The notes below the pieces were generated by a model. The model had not been told where the DNA came from, did not search any database, and worked only from the letters and a program-made list of their open reading frames with translations. Positions 52,571 to 61,688 of a stretch of 64,000 bases of DNA are shown piece by piece. Numbering within the stretch: position 1 is the stretch's first letter; the number at the start of each line of letters is the position of its first letter. The position numbers and the translations under genes are program-made. Origin of the DNA: JADLBR01 sp964651705. Its GTDB lineage: Bacteria; Verrucomicrobiota; Verrucomicrobiia; JADLBR01. The stretch spans positions 1-64,000 of the forward strand of contig CAZYWZ010000003.1 in the NCBI GenBank assembly GCA_964651705.1, given 5' to 3'.

Positions 52571-52627
52571 GCCTGAAGGCACTACGAGCCCAAAACTGCG
52601 GGGAGGTTCGTAGTGATGCCTTCAGGC
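52571..52627. repeat. Palindromic unit 3 (intergenic repeat)
   Basis: GCCTGAAGGCACTACGA (52571-52587) pairs with TCGTAGTGATGCCTTCAGGC (52608-52627), with a small bulge, around a 20-nt loop. It lies 77 bp beyond the thiG stop codon and may double as a terminator for thiG, although no U-tract follows. Confidence 0.6.
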
Positions 52628-52704
52628 ATTCCGCGACCCACCAGAAGTTTCCACATGAATGATGCGGCGCGTCCTACGTCATGCCAGTCCCACCGCGCCC
52701 CGCA

Positions 52705-53559
52705 TCAATCGCCCGAGGAGAGAAAAGCCGTCAGCGGACTGGTGGGCGATGCCAGGGCTTGGGACTCGGGCAAGCCGATCTCGTGCGCGAGCCGGCCCGC
52801 CCCGACGGCGGCACCGAAGGCGCGGGCCATGGCAACCGGGTCCTGCGCGATCGCGATGGCGGTGTTGACCAGGACGGCGTCGGCACCCATCTCCATGGCC
52901 TCGGCCGCCTGGGACGGCGCCCCGATCCCCGCGTCCACCACGACCGGCACCCTCGCCTGCTCGATGATGATCGCGATCTGGTCGCGGGTCCGCAGCCCCC
53001 GGTTCGAGCCGATCGGCGCGCCGAGGGGCATCACCGCCGCACACCCCGCCTCCTCGAGGCGCTTGGCCAGCACCGGATCCGCATTGATGTAGGGAAGGAC
53101 CGTGAAGCCCTCGGCCACCAGCGTCTCGGCGGCCTTGAGCGTCTCGACGGGATCGGGAAGCAGATATTGCGGGTCGGGGTGGATCTCGACCTTGACCCAC
53201 TTGGGGAGGCCCGCTGCCGCGCCCAAGCGGGCGAGGCGCACCGCTTCCCCCGCGTCCAGCGCACCGCTGGTATTTGGCACGATCAGGTATCGGTCGGCAT
53301 CCAGGAACTCCAGTATGTTCGCGTACGGGTCCTGCCGGCCCGAGAGGTCGGCCCGGCGGAGGGCCACCGTCACCAGCGATGTCCCCGAGGCCGCCAGCGC
53401 CTCGCGCATCACCGGCAGGGACCGGAATTTTCCCGTCCCGACAAACAGCCTCGATTCCAGATCGCGTCCGCCCACACGCAACGGCCTGGCCCGCGGGTCG
53501 CCCGCACGATCTCCCGGCGGACCCGCCGCATCCCGGATGTTGACATTGCGCTCGCTCAT
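52705..53559 (-). CDS. thiG: Thiazole synthase ThiG
   Basis: 284 residues. The TIM-barrel family signature is seen in SRLFVGTGKFRSLPVMREAL, YLIVPNTSGALDAGEAVRLA, WVKVEIHPDPQYLLPDPVET (catalytic Lys of the Schiff base) and VVVDAGIGAPSQAAEAMEMG. ThiG joins deoxyxylulose phosphate, a glycine imine and thiocarboxylated ThiS to form the thiazole of thiamine. No thiS, thiF or thiH is adjacent. The gene overlaps the end of larE by 4 nt, an unusual partner. Confidence 0.9.
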   Translation of the reverse strand: MSERNVNIRDAAGPPGDRAGDPRARPLRVGGRDLESRLFVGTGKFRSLPVMREALAASGTSLVTVALRRADLSGRQDPYANILEFLDADRYLIVPNTSGALDAGEAVRLARLGAAAGLPKWVKVEIHPDPQYLLPDPVETLKAAETLVAEGFTVLPYINADPVLAKRLEEAGCAAVMPLGAPIGSNRGLRTRDQIAIIIEQARVPVVVDAGIGAPSQAAEAMEMGADAVLVNTAIAIAQDPVAMARAFGAAVGAGRLAHEIGLPESQALASPTSPLTAFLSSGD

Positions 53560-54344
53560 GATGCGCGACCCGCCCCATACGGCGTCGGGTCGCGCTCGAC
53601 CCGCGCGTAGCCCACCGACCGCAGCGCGCGCTCGACTCGCCCGCGCACGCCGGGATCATCGTACGAGCCAAACTCCCCCCGGGCGAACTCCAGGCGCGCC
53701 AGTTCCCCGTGGTCCCGGACGCGAAACACCCGAAACCCCAGCTCCCGCAAGGCGGCTTCCCCGCGCTCCACCCGCGCGATCGCCTCGATCGTCACGGGAG
53801 TGCCATGCGGTATCCGCGACGAAAGGCATGGCGACGCCGGTTTCTCGGCGGTCGGCAGACCCGCCGCGCGCGAAGCCTCCCGGATCTCTGCCTTGCCCAG
53901 ACCCGCATCCCGCAAGGGCGCGACCACCTCGAATTCTTCGGCCGCCCGCCGCCCGGGTCGCACCTGCCGCATGTCATCGGCGTTCTCCCCATACGCCAAA
54001 ACCGGAAAACCCCGTTCCGCGGCGATCCCCTCCATCACCGAAAACAGCTCCGCCTTGCAAAAGTAACAACGCTCCAACGTGTTGGCCACGTACCGCGGGT
54101 CGGAAAATTCTTGGGTCTGGACGATTTCCACGCGGGCCCCGATGCGGTGCGCCAGATCGATCGCCGCCGCCAATTCCGCCCGCGGCAGGCTGGGCGAATC
54201 CGCGATCACACCCAGACAGTCCTCCCCCAAAACGGTGCGGGCGCGCCCCAACAGAAAGGCACTATCCACCCCGCCAGAATAGGCCACCAGCACCCGACCA
54301 TACCCGCCAAGCAGCCGATCCAGATGTTCCAGCTTCTCCATCAC
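53556..54344 (-). CDS. larE: LarE-type ATP-dependent sulfur transferase (PP-loop)
   Basis: 262 residues. PP-loop AYSGGVDSAFL (SGGVDS at 23-28), CYFCK near 93-97, and ASPCLSSRIPHGTPVT with Cys173 at the position of the sacrificial Cys of Lactobacillus LarE. Such enzymes adenylate a pyridinium substrate and donate sulfur from the cysteine or from a cluster when making the nickel-pincer cofactor of lactate racemase. LarB, LarC or LarA are not in the window. Its 3' end overlaps the start of thiG by ATGA. Confidence 0.85.
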   Translation of the reverse strand: MMEKLEHLDRLLGGYGRVLVAYSGGVDSAFLLGRARTVLGEDCLGVIADSPSLPRAELAAAIDLAHRIGARVEIVQTQEFSDPRYVANTLERCYFCKAELFSVMEGIAAERGFPVLAYGENADDMRQVRPGRRAAEEFEVVAPLRDAGLGKAEIREASRAAGLPTAEKPASPCLSSRIPHGTPVTIEAIARVERGEAALRELGFRVFRVRDHGELARLEFARGEFGSYDDPGVRGRVERALRSVGYARVERDPTPYGAGRAS

Positions 54345-54529
54345 GCCCGAAAACTAGCAGCCCGCGGCCCTTTGGAAAGTCCCGGGTCCCGCCCAAGGCT
54401 TCATATGCGTGCCACGGGATGCGTTTTGGACCGGTCGCGATCTGCGCCCAGCCCAATTGGCCCAGGCAGCCGACCCCCAACCGCGCAATTTGGGTTGCGG
54501 CCCCGCAAGGGCAGGGCAGATTTAAGTTC

Positions 54530-56194
54530 TTGGCGCAGAAAAGCTACACCGATCGCATCAAAGCGTTGGTCTCTCGCCCGCCGGGCGAGGGATTTCCCCC
54601 CGTTCCGATCGAGCCCCAGACCCCCATCGGGGCAACACCCCTGCCCCCGTCCGACACGACTCGCGGCGCCGGGGGACGCCCCCCCTCGGGCCCGATCATC
54701 TTCTCGGCGGCAAAACAGAAAAAGGACAGGGCCAAACCAAGGCCGAAACTCGGCGCCGTGGGCCGCAGCCGACGCGCCCTCCCCGCAAACGACTGGCGCG
54801 TCGTGGCCATGACGGTCGCGTCCGTGGCGCTCGCCGTGCTCTCCCTCGTCCTCGTCTGGATCCTGGCGGTGATCCGGCCCAAGATGCAGAGCCAGATCGC
54901 CGAGCTGCAGGCGAGACGGGAGATGGAGGCCCGCAAAAGCGAGGAACTCGCCAAGGAACTGGCCACGAAAGAGCAGGAGCTCATCCGCGCGCACTCTCGG
55001 GTGGGCGTGCTGCACGTCGAGACCCGCCCCCCCGGGGCGCTTGCCACCTTCGCCGGCAGGACCGCGACATGCCCCACCAATTTCGACGAGATCGCCCTCG
55101 GGACACATACGCTCACCATAACACTGGATGGCTACGAGACTTTCGCCGAAAAGATCAGCGTCACCAACGACGTCCCCATCACGCGCGAGATCCAGCTCGC
55201 CCCGAGCGTCGGCCAACTCCTCGTCGATACCGAACCCCAGGGCGCCTCCTTCACCGTCAAGCGAAACACCGAAGTCATCCACGAGGGGCGCTCCCCGGCG
55301 AAGATCAGCGGCATCCCGGTAGGGGCCTACCTCGTCCACCTGAAACGCGGCGCCGCGGAACACTTGCAGGAGATCGAGGTCGGGAAAAACCAGACCGCGG
55401 AAGTGCGGCATCGCTTCCGCCTCGGCCGGGCCCGGGTCGAGACCGAACCGCCCGGCGCCGAGATCGTCCACAAGGGCACCGTCCTCGGCAAGACGCCCGC
55501 CATCCTCACGGAAATCCCCGAGGGGCCCTGGTCGCTTGAACTCCGGCTGCACAAGTACCTGCCCAAGCCGCTGGAGGCAACCATCGTGGCGGATCAAGAG
55601 ACCCGGGTGTTCGGCCGGCTTGAGCCAAATCTCGGCCCCCCGCCCGGCAAGGATTTCACCACCTCCACCGGACTGGAGATGGTCTGGCTCTCCGAGGGTT
55701 TCTGGGTCTCCCGGCACGAGGTGACCCAGGGCCAGTACCTCGCGATCATGGGTTCCGACCCGAGCCGGAACAAGGGCAGCCTCCGGCCCGTCGACTCCGT
55801 CACCTGGAAACAGGCGGTCGCCTTCTGCGGGAAACTCTCGCTGGCCGAGGACGCGGCGGAGTCCCTTCCCGCCGGATATCACTTCACCCTGCCCACCGAA
55901 AGCGAGTGGCTCGGTTTCGCCGGACCGCCGCAACCCGGCGGCGTCGTGGTGCTCGGCTCGACCCTCGGCACCATCGATGTCACCCGCGCCCCCGCCAACG
56001 GCCTCGGCCTCAGGGGCATCTGGGGCAACGTCTGGGAATGGTGCCTCGATGCGGACGACCGCGGCCGCGTCCTGCGGGGCGGCGGATGGACCCCCATCTA
56101 CGACGGCCTCAAACAGATCACCGACCGCACCACCGCAGCGGAAGGCGAGGCCAACCCCAGCGTTGGCTTCCGCGTCATCCTCAAGAAACGCTAG
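54530..56194 (+). CDS. Membrane-anchored PEGA-repeat protein with FGE/sulfatase-modifying-like domain
   Basis: 554 residues from TTG 54530; no good RBS, and the frame is open upstream, so the start is uncertain. Membrane helix at about 91-115 (MTVASVALAVLSLVLVWILA), coiled coil 118-155, three PEGA domains (159-365; VETRPPGALATF, VDTEPQGASFTV, VETEPPGAEIVH). The C-terminal FGE-like domain (378-554) has EVTQGQYLAIMG, TLPTESEWLGFA and GNVWEWCLDADD. Many FGE-like domains are non-catalytic ligand binders; the paired copper-binding cysteines of true FGE are not evident. A periplasmic envelope protein. Confidence 0.7.
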   Translation: MAQKSYTDRIKALVSRPPGEGFPPVPIEPQTPIGATPLPPSDTTRGAGGRPPSGPIIFSAAKQKKDRAKPRPKLGAVGRSRRALPANDWRVVAMTVASVALAVLSLVLVWILAVIRPKMQSQIAELQARREMEARKSEELAKELATKEQELIRAHSRVGVLHVETRPPGALATFAGRTATCPTNFDEIALGTHTLTITLDGYETFAEKISVTNDVPITREIQLAPSVGQLLVDTEPQGASFTVKRNTEVIHEGRSPAKISGIPVGAYLVHLKRGAAEHLQEIEVGKNQTAEVRHRFRLGRARVETEPPGAEIVHKGTVLGKTPAILTEIPEGPWSLELRLHKYLPKPLEATIVADQETRVFGRLEPNLGPPPGKDFTTSTGLEMVWLSEGFWVSRHEVTQGQYLAIMGSDPSRNKGSLRPVDSVTWKQAVAFCGKLSLAEDAAESLPAGYHFTLPTESEWLGFAGPPQPGGVVVLGSTLGTIDVTRAPANGLGLRGIWGNVWEWCLDADDRGRVLRGGGWTPIYDGLKQITDRTTAAEGEANPSVGFRVILKKR

Positions 56195-56260
56195 CGGCCC
56201 GCCAATCAAAGCCTGACAGATTCCTAGCGCTTTGACCCTCCTCGCGCCATACTCCACCTC

Positions 56261-56791
56261 ATGAGCTGGCGCATCGATCCCTCGAAGACCGCCGTCGCGA
56301 TCATCGACGTGCAAGACAGACTGATCCCCGCCATCAGCGGCGGCCCCCCCATCGTGGCCAAAGTGGAGCAACTCGCCCGCATCGCCTCCCTCTTCCAATT
56401 GCCCATCTTCGTCACGGAGCAGGTCCCCAAAAAGCTCGGCCAGACCGCCCCCTCGGTCCGCGCCGCCATACCCCATCTGGCACCCGTCGAGAAGAGCACG
56501 TTCTCGGCCGCCCCCGCGCTGCCGAAGGACATGCCCCGGTGCGTCCTCGTGGCGGGCATCGAGACCCACGTCTGTGTCCGACAGACCGTCTATGACCTCC
56601 GAATGCGGGGGCATGACGTCCGCGTAATGGCCGACGCCACCGGTTCCAGATCCCCCGCAGACCACGATATCGCCCTCCAGGAACTCCGTTCCGACAGGGT
56701 GCTCATCACCTCCGTCGAGGCCACCGCCTGGGAATTGCTCGGCTCCTCCGACCACCCCCTCTTCCGCCCCGCCATGGCCATCCTTAAATAG
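56261..56791 (+). CDS. Isochorismatase-family cysteine hydrolase
   Basis: 176 residues. The catalytic triad of the family is visible: D16 (AVAIIDVQDR), K78 (PVEKSTFSA) and C105 (GIETHVCVRQTVYDL). The short form without an additional domain resembles YcaC/nicotinamidase-like hydrolases. Substrate cannot be predicted. It starts 66 bp after the PEGA/FGE gene and 74 bp before the TolQ-like gene, so its operon membership is unclear. Confidence 0.85.
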   Translation: MSWRIDPSKTAVAIIDVQDRLIPAISGGPPIVAKVEQLARIASLFQLPIFVTEQVPKKLGQTAPSVRAAIPHLAPVEKSTFSAAPALPKDMPRCVLVAGIETHVCVRQTVYDLRMRGHDVRVMADATGSRSPADHDIALQELRSDRVLITSVEATAWELLGSSDHPLFRPAMAILK

Positions 56792-56865
56792 CCGACCGAG
56801 AACCCTCCGATTTTTTGTTTCCAAATGACCCCCGGGTCGGGCAAATTTCCCTAATGGCAACCTTT

Positions 56866-57669
56866 ATGAAAGCCAGACATCTCCTGCCCATCTGTCTCTT
56901 GGCGGCCTGCGCCGGGTTAGCCCCCGTCCGGGCACAAGAGACCACCGCGCCCGCCCCCGTGGCGGCGGAATCCGAGAAGGGCCCCAACCTCCTTTCCATC
57001 GCCCAGAAAGGGGGGTGGTCCATCATCCCGCTTTTCGGCCTGTCGGTCTTCACCGTCACCTTCGTCGTCTATTGCTACCTGACGATCCGGCGCGGGACGG
57101 TCGTGACCCGGAAATACCTCGCCTCGGTGGATGCCTACCTCAAGAGCAAAGATTACCTCGGCCTCGTGGCGCTCAGCAGCCACGAGCCCCAGGCCCTCGC
57201 CCGCGTGGTGCACGCGACCCTGGAATTTGCGACCCGCAATCCCGGGGTGCGCTTCGCCGTGCTCCGCGAGATCGCGGAAACCGAAGGGAGCCGCCAGGCC
57301 GCCGACATGCTCCAGAGGGTCGGGTACCTCTTTGACGTCGGCGTCATCGCCCCCATGGTCGGCCTGGCCGGCACCGTCACCGGCATGATCACCAGTTTCC
57401 ACGTCATCGGCATCGACCCCGAGGGCATGCGGCCGGCCATGCTAGCCAACGGCGTCGCCGAGGCCCTGATCGCCACCGCCGGCGGCCTCGTCGTCGGCAT
57501 CCCCGCCATGGTTTTCTACTCCCTCCTCAAGGGCCGCGCCGGGGCTCTCATCTCCGAACTCGAGGCCCAGGCCACCAACTTCCTGGCCTACCTGGAGCTG
57601 CAGCACGATCCCAGGGCACACTCCGATCGCCTGCCCCCCCCTCCTCCGCCCGAGGGGCGCAAGGCCTGA
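56866..57669 (+). CDS. TolQ/ExbB-family proton-channel protein with signal peptide
   Basis: 267 residues from ATG 56866 (ATG 56854 adds four residues). It begins with a cleavable signal peptide (KARHLLPICLLAACAGLAPV), a feature of extended ExbB proteins. Three membrane helices follow, with the family signature GLAGTVTGMITSFHVIG and ALIATAGGLVVGIPAMVFYS. Together with the TolR/ExbD gene 10 bp downstream it would form the proton-driven motor. C-terminus Pro-rich. Confidence 0.8.
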   Translation: MKARHLLPICLLAACAGLAPVRAQETTAPAPVAAESEKGPNLLSIAQKGGWSIIPLFGLSVFTVTFVVYCYLTIRRGTVVTRKYLASVDAYLKSKDYLGLVALSSHEPQALARVVHATLEFATRNPGVRFAVLREIAETEGSRQAADMLQRVGYLFDVGVIAPMVGLAGTVTGMITSFHVIGIDPEGMRPAMLANGVAEALIATAGGLVVGIPAMVFYSLLKGRAGALISELEAQATNFLAYLELQHDPRAHSDRLPPPPPPEGRKA

Positions 57670-57679
57670 GGCACAGACC

Positions 57680-58096
57680 ATGAAATTCCGCAGGCAGATC
57701 TCCCTCCATCCGGCGGGGTTTAACATCACCCCGCTCATCGATATCCTGCTTGTCCTGATCATCTTCTTCATCCTCACCTGGAACTTCTCCCGCGACGAGC
57801 GCGACATGGCGGTGCGCGTCCCGACGGCCACGCAGGCCGAGGAGAGCAAGCCCAGGCCTGGCGAGATTATCCTGAATGTCAGAACCGACGGGACCGTCGT
57901 GCTAAACCAGCGCACCATGGACGAGGCTTCGCTCAAGGAGGTCCTCAAGCAAGTCGCCAAGGATTTCCCCAACCAGCCGATCATCATCCGGGCCGATCGG
58001 CAGGTGGCCTATCAACACGTGATCAAGGTCCTGGATGTCTGCCGGGCGGCGAGCATCTACAACGTCGCCTTCGCCACCGCCCGGGAGCGCCCCTGA
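57680..58096 (+). CDS. TolR/ExbD-family protein
   Basis: 138 residues. One membrane helix carries the functional aspartate (FNITPLIDILLVLIIFFILT; Asp in PLIDILL). The periplasmic domain matches the family (LKQVAKDFPNQPIIIRADRQ, VIKVLDVCRAASIYNVAFAT). It lies 10 bp after the TolQ/ExbB gene and 13 bp before the TPR gene, so a single operon. Tol- versus Exb-type is not resolved by sequence alone, but the OmpA-domain gene downstream favours a Tol-like role. Confidence 0.85.
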   Translation: MKFRRQISLHPAGFNITPLIDILLVLIIFFILTWNFSRDERDMAVRVPTATQAEESKPRPGEIILNVRTDGTVVLNQRTMDEASLKEVLKQVAKDFPNQPIIIRADRQVAYQHVIKVLDVCRAASIYNVAFATARERP

Positions 58097-58109
58097 GGCC
58101 GCGCCTCCC

Positions 58110-60470
58110 ATGGGCCATCGGTTGATACCCGCAGGCTTCGCCCTGGCGGCACTCACCTGGCTTGGGGCGGTGGCGCCGTGCCGGGCGCAGCAGATCATCC
58201 TCCCCGGACCCCCGCCCGCGCAACCGACATTCGACCCGGACAAGGAGCTCCGGACCCTCAACGCGCTCTACATCGGCAAAGAATTCGCGCAGGCCGCGGC
58301 GGGCTATATCGAATTCCTCCGCGACTATCCCGCCAGCCCCGCGGCGGAGGAGGTCTACTACAAACTGGGCGACTGCTACCGCCAACTGGGCAGGACCGCC
58401 GACGCGATCGATGCCTTCAACCGGCTCCTGGAGAAGTTTCCCAAAGGCCCTTACGCCCCGTTCGCGCTGGCCCGAAAGGGCGAGGTCCTCCTCGATGGCG
58501 GCCAACCGGCCGAGGCGATCGCGCTCTTCGATGAGGTCCTGGCGCGAGCCGAAGCGACCGGCCTCCAGCTCAATGCGAAGTTTTCGAAGGTGCGCGCGCT
58601 CCGGGCCCTGGGCCGCGCCCGCGATGCCGTGCCGCTCCTGGAGGAGCTGGCCTCGGTGGCGGAAAATAACCCCTATCGCGCCTATGCCGCGCTCTCGCTG
58701 GCCCGCTACCTGGAGAGCCAAGGTAAACCAAATGAGGCGTTGGGCCTCTATCAGGTCGCGCTCCAGATCTCCCAAGAGCCCGCCCTGCGCGCCGAGGCGG
58801 GCGTGCGCGCGGGAACGATCGCCTCCCAGCTCAAGGACTGGAATGAGGCGGCAAGCCTATTCGAGACCATCCGGCGACTGGCCGCGCCCGAGGAGTGGCA
58901 CCGCTTCGCCAACCTCGGCATCCTCCGGGCGCGATTCTCCGCCGGCGGGTACGACGCCGTCCTGCAATTGTATCCGGAAGTCAAGGGCATGCTCCCGCCC
59001 GGCACCGAGGCCGAGGCCCTCTACGCGTACGCCAACGCGCTGCGCCTCCGCGGGCGCCAGGCCGATGCCGCCGCCGCCTACCAGCGCATCCTCGATGGCC
59101 ACCCCGGTTCGCCGTTCTCCGAGCCCGCCGCCTACGAGCGCATCCTCTGCCTCGCCACCTCCGATGACATCGGCGGCGCCGCGGAACACTTCCTCAAACA
59201 GTTTCCCGCCTCCGACAAGATCCCCGCCATCCGGTACGTGCGCGCCAACTTCCTGTTTGATCGCAGGGCCTTCGCCGACGCCGTCCCCCTCTTCGAGCAG
59301 ATCGTCAAAGAGGGCAAGCCCGAATCGGCACAGGAGACCAGCCTCTTCCGCCTCGGCTGGGCGCTCTATTCCACCGGGCGATGGAAGGAGGCCGCGGCGA
59401 CCTATGATACCCTGCTGGCCCGTTTCCCCGCGACACGCTTCGCGCCAGACGCCCTGTGGCAACTCGGGGCCGCCCACGAGCAACTGAAGGCACCCGATGC
59501 CGCCATCGAGGCCTGGTCCCGGCTCGTGGAGAAACACCCCGCCTCCGACCAGGGCGAGACCGCACTCTTCCAGATGGCCGTCCTCGAGGCGCGCGAGGGC
59601 CGCCTCCCTGATGCCAGGCGCCACCTCACGGAGTTTCTCAAGCAGGATCCTTCCGACCCCCAGAAAGCCGATGCCCTGTACTGGCGCGGCTGGGCCGCGT
59701 TCGAGGCGCAGGACTTCGCCGCGGCCGCACCGGACCTTGTCGGCGCGCGCGATGCCGATGCCCGATGGTACGGGCCGGCCACCGAAAGGCTCGTCTTCGC
59801 CACCTACAAGCTCCAGCGCCCAGAGGAACTCGCCCAGCACATTCGGGAGTGGGACGTCTGGCTGGCGCGCCATCCCGGCGAGGGCCAACCCACCGACCCC
59901 GCAATCGTCCTCTGGCTGGCAAACGCCCTCGCCGCGAAAAACTCGTGGGAGGATGCCGAGATCTTCTACGCCCGCGTGGCGGAAACCGCCGCCTCGCCCC
60001 TGCGCGCCGAGGCCCTCCTCGGCGCCGGCCGCGCCCAACTCAAACTCGCGAAGTTCGCCTCCGCGGCCAAGACCTACGAGGCCTTCCGCTCGGAGAATCC
60101 GACCCGGGCGGGTGAGGCGCGCGTCATGCTGGACCTCGCGCGGGCCTACGTCGGCGCGGGCCGCGCCAGGGAAACCTCCACGCTAACCCAAGAGGTGATG
60201 CGCGAGCACCCGGAGGGCGAGATCAATGCCGAGGCCCGCATCCTCTTGGGAGATGCCCTCATCGCGCTCGGCCTCCCCGACGAGGCAGCGAAATATTTCT
60301 CATCCGTCACGCTGCTCTACGACCTGCCCGCCTTCACCCTCGAGGCGCTCCAGAAGGCCGCCGATGCCCACGAGCGCGCCGGCAACAAGGACGAGGCGGA
60401 GAAATTTCGCAGGGAATGGGCCGAGCGAAAAGCCAAGGCGCAGCAACCGAGACCCGAGGCCAAGAAGTGA
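58110..60470 (+). CDS. Exported TPR-repeat protein (CpoB/YbgF-like role)
   Basis: 786 residues from ATG 58110. Signal peptide (LIPAGFALAALTWLGAVAPC), then TPR repeats over nearly the whole length, for example AAEEVYYKLGDCYRQLGRTA, ALARKGEVLLDGGQPAEAIA and APDALWQLGAAHEQLKAPDA. The C-terminus is Lys-rich. In Tol-Pal operons a periplasmic TPR protein (CpoB) sits next to TolQR and Pal and coordinates division with envelope constriction; this one is about three times larger. Overlaps no gene; 65 bp before the OmpA-domain gene. Confidence 0.75.
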   Translation: MGHRLIPAGFALAALTWLGAVAPCRAQQIILPGPPPAQPTFDPDKELRTLNALYIGKEFAQAAAGYIEFLRDYPASPAAEEVYYKLGDCYRQLGRTADAIDAFNRLLEKFPKGPYAPFALARKGEVLLDGGQPAEAIALFDEVLARAEATGLQLNAKFSKVRALRALGRARDAVPLLEELASVAENNPYRAYAALSLARYLESQGKPNEALGLYQVALQISQEPALRAEAGVRAGTIASQLKDWNEAASLFETIRRLAAPEEWHRFANLGILRARFSAGGYDAVLQLYPEVKGMLPPGTEAEALYAYANALRLRGRQADAAAAYQRILDGHPGSPFSEPAAYERILCLATSDDIGGAAEHFLKQFPASDKIPAIRYVRANFLFDRRAFADAVPLFEQIVKEGKPESAQETSLFRLGWALYSTGRWKEAAATYDTLLARFPATRFAPDALWQLGAAHEQLKAPDAAIEAWSRLVEKHPASDQGETALFQMAVLEAREGRLPDARRHLTEFLKQDPSDPQKADALYWRGWAAFEAQDFAAAAPDLVGARDADARWYGPATERLVFATYKLQRPEELAQHIREWDVWLARHPGEGQPTDPAIVLWLANALAAKNSWEDAEIFYARVAETAASPLRAEALLGAGRAQLKLAKFASAAKTYEAFRSENPTRAGEARVMLDLARAYVGAGRARETSTLTQEVMREHPEGEINAEARILLGDALIALGLPDEAAKYFSSVTLLYDLPAFTLEALQKAADAHERAGNKDEAEKFRREWAERKAKAQQPRPEAKK

Positions 60471-60535
60471 ACCCAAGAGAGACACTTTTTGTCGCCCCCG
60501 GCCGAGGGCCTGCTATGTTTAGAGGGGAGTGAGGC

Positions 60536-61675
60536 ATGGCCACAGCGAGAACAACCCGCCAGATGTTGGAAGCCCCCCCGGCACCGTCCGGGGGGCTCTA
60601 TCGGCCCGAGACAACCACCCTGCCCTCGAATCGCAGGTTCATCCTTTCCGCCCTCGTCGCCGCCGTCGTCCTCCACCTCGCCGCCATCATCACGGCCTAT
60701 TTTTGGCGCCTCGACAACTGGACCCTGGACCGCCTCGCGCTGATCGGACCGCGCATATTCCGGATCGCGGATCTCGATGCCGAGCCAACCCAGATGGCCA
60801 GCACCCGACCCGCCGGACCGATCATCGAGCGCAAGCCCGGCGCCCCCGCCCAGATCACCCCCCCGCGAACCGACAGGCGCGCCTTCGAGACCGCATTCGT
60901 TAACACCCTCCCCCGCCCAGAGAACAAGCCCCCCACCGCCGCCGGCGAGAGCCCGATCGCCGCCCTCCCCGAAGCCAGCGTCCCCTCGCTCCTGCCCTAC
61001 GCCGAGAACGGTAACTACAGGGTCGGGCCCGTCGCCCCCGTAGGACGGCCCGGTGGGCCGCCCGACGCAGCCATCGACCCCGGGGTCCCGCCCACCGCGT
61101 TCGACCTGCCCGACGTCCTCCCCGGTGGCACCGCGGCCGAACAGCTCCCGACCATCCCCGGCGGCGGCATCGGCATTGGCGGCGGCGAGGGCGCCGGCGC
61201 CCTGCCCAAGTTCACCGAGATCGAGAAACTCCCCGCCGAGCAGATCGAAAAGCTCATCGTCAGCCCGCAGGGCCTCGTCATCCGCCTATCGAACGAGGTG
61301 CTGTTCGACTTCGATTCCGACGCCCTCCGGCCCGAGGCCATGCCCGTCCTCGATAAGGTGGGAGAACTCATCGGACGCTACCCTGGCTGCAGCGTCCTGG
61401 TCGAGGGCCATACCGACACCATCGGCGAAGAGCGCTACAATCAAGAGCTCTCCGAGCGCCGCGCCTTCCGCGTGGGCCAATGGTTCCGCGAGCGCCAGCT
61501 CAGGATCGGCGCACTCGACATGCACGGCTACGGGGAGTCCCGACCCATTGTCAGCGCCATCGGGGACAGAGACCAGCAACAGCTCAACCGGCGCGTCGAG
61601 ATCCACATCAAGGCGCACCGCCCCGTTCTCCCCGCCAATCCCCCAGGCGCGTTCCCTTCCCGGATGGGCCGCTGA
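60536..61675 (+). CDS. TolA/TonB-like membrane anchor fused to an OmpA peptidoglycan-binding domain
   Basis: 379 residues. An N-terminal membrane helix (LSALVAAVVLHLAAIITAYF) resembles TonB/TolA anchors. A Pro/Gly-rich periplasmic linker spans about 80-235. The C-terminal OmpA domain (250-365) has LFDFDSDALRPEAMPVLDKV, VEGHTDTIGEERYNQELSER and GYGESRPI, then NRRVEIHI. Canonical Tol-Pal uses separate TolA and outer-membrane Pal; here one inner-membrane protein would reach peptidoglycan directly. Last gene of the operon. Confidence 0.8.
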   Translation: MATARTTRQMLEAPPAPSGGLYRPETTTLPSNRRFILSALVAAVVLHLAAIITAYFWRLDNWTLDRLALIGPRIFRIADLDAEPTQMASTRPAGPIIERKPGAPAQITPPRTDRRAFETAFVNTLPRPENKPPTAAGESPIAALPEASVPSLLPYAENGNYRVGPVAPVGRPGGPPDAAIDPGVPPTAFDLPDVLPGGTAAEQLPTIPGGGIGIGGGEGAGALPKFTEIEKLPAEQIEKLIVSPQGLVIRLSNEVLFDFDSDALRPEAMPVLDKVGELIGRYPGCSVLVEGHTDTIGEERYNQELSERRAFRVGQWFRERQLRIGALDMHGYGESRPIVSAIGDRDQQQLNRRVEIHIKAHRPVLPANPPGAFPSRMGR

Positions 61676-61688
61676 CCCGAAGGTCGGG

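Larger units (their letters stand above)
52157..52704. other. Intergenic repeat cluster between efflux operon and thiG
   Basis: About 550 bp without a supported gene. It contains palindromic units at 52331-52398 and 52571-52627 and an ACCCGCC...GGCGGGT hairpin near 52287. Reading the minus strand across the middle unit gives GGRTPPEATAVSPLRSATAV, a peptide I recall from intergenic repeats of Verrucomicrobiota that are mis-annotated as coding. Confidence 0.55.

Noticed and set aside
54401..56860. 819-codon open frame on the minus strand
   Set aside because: Antisense to the PEGA/FGE and isochorismatase genes, which have clear domains; the minus frame has none.
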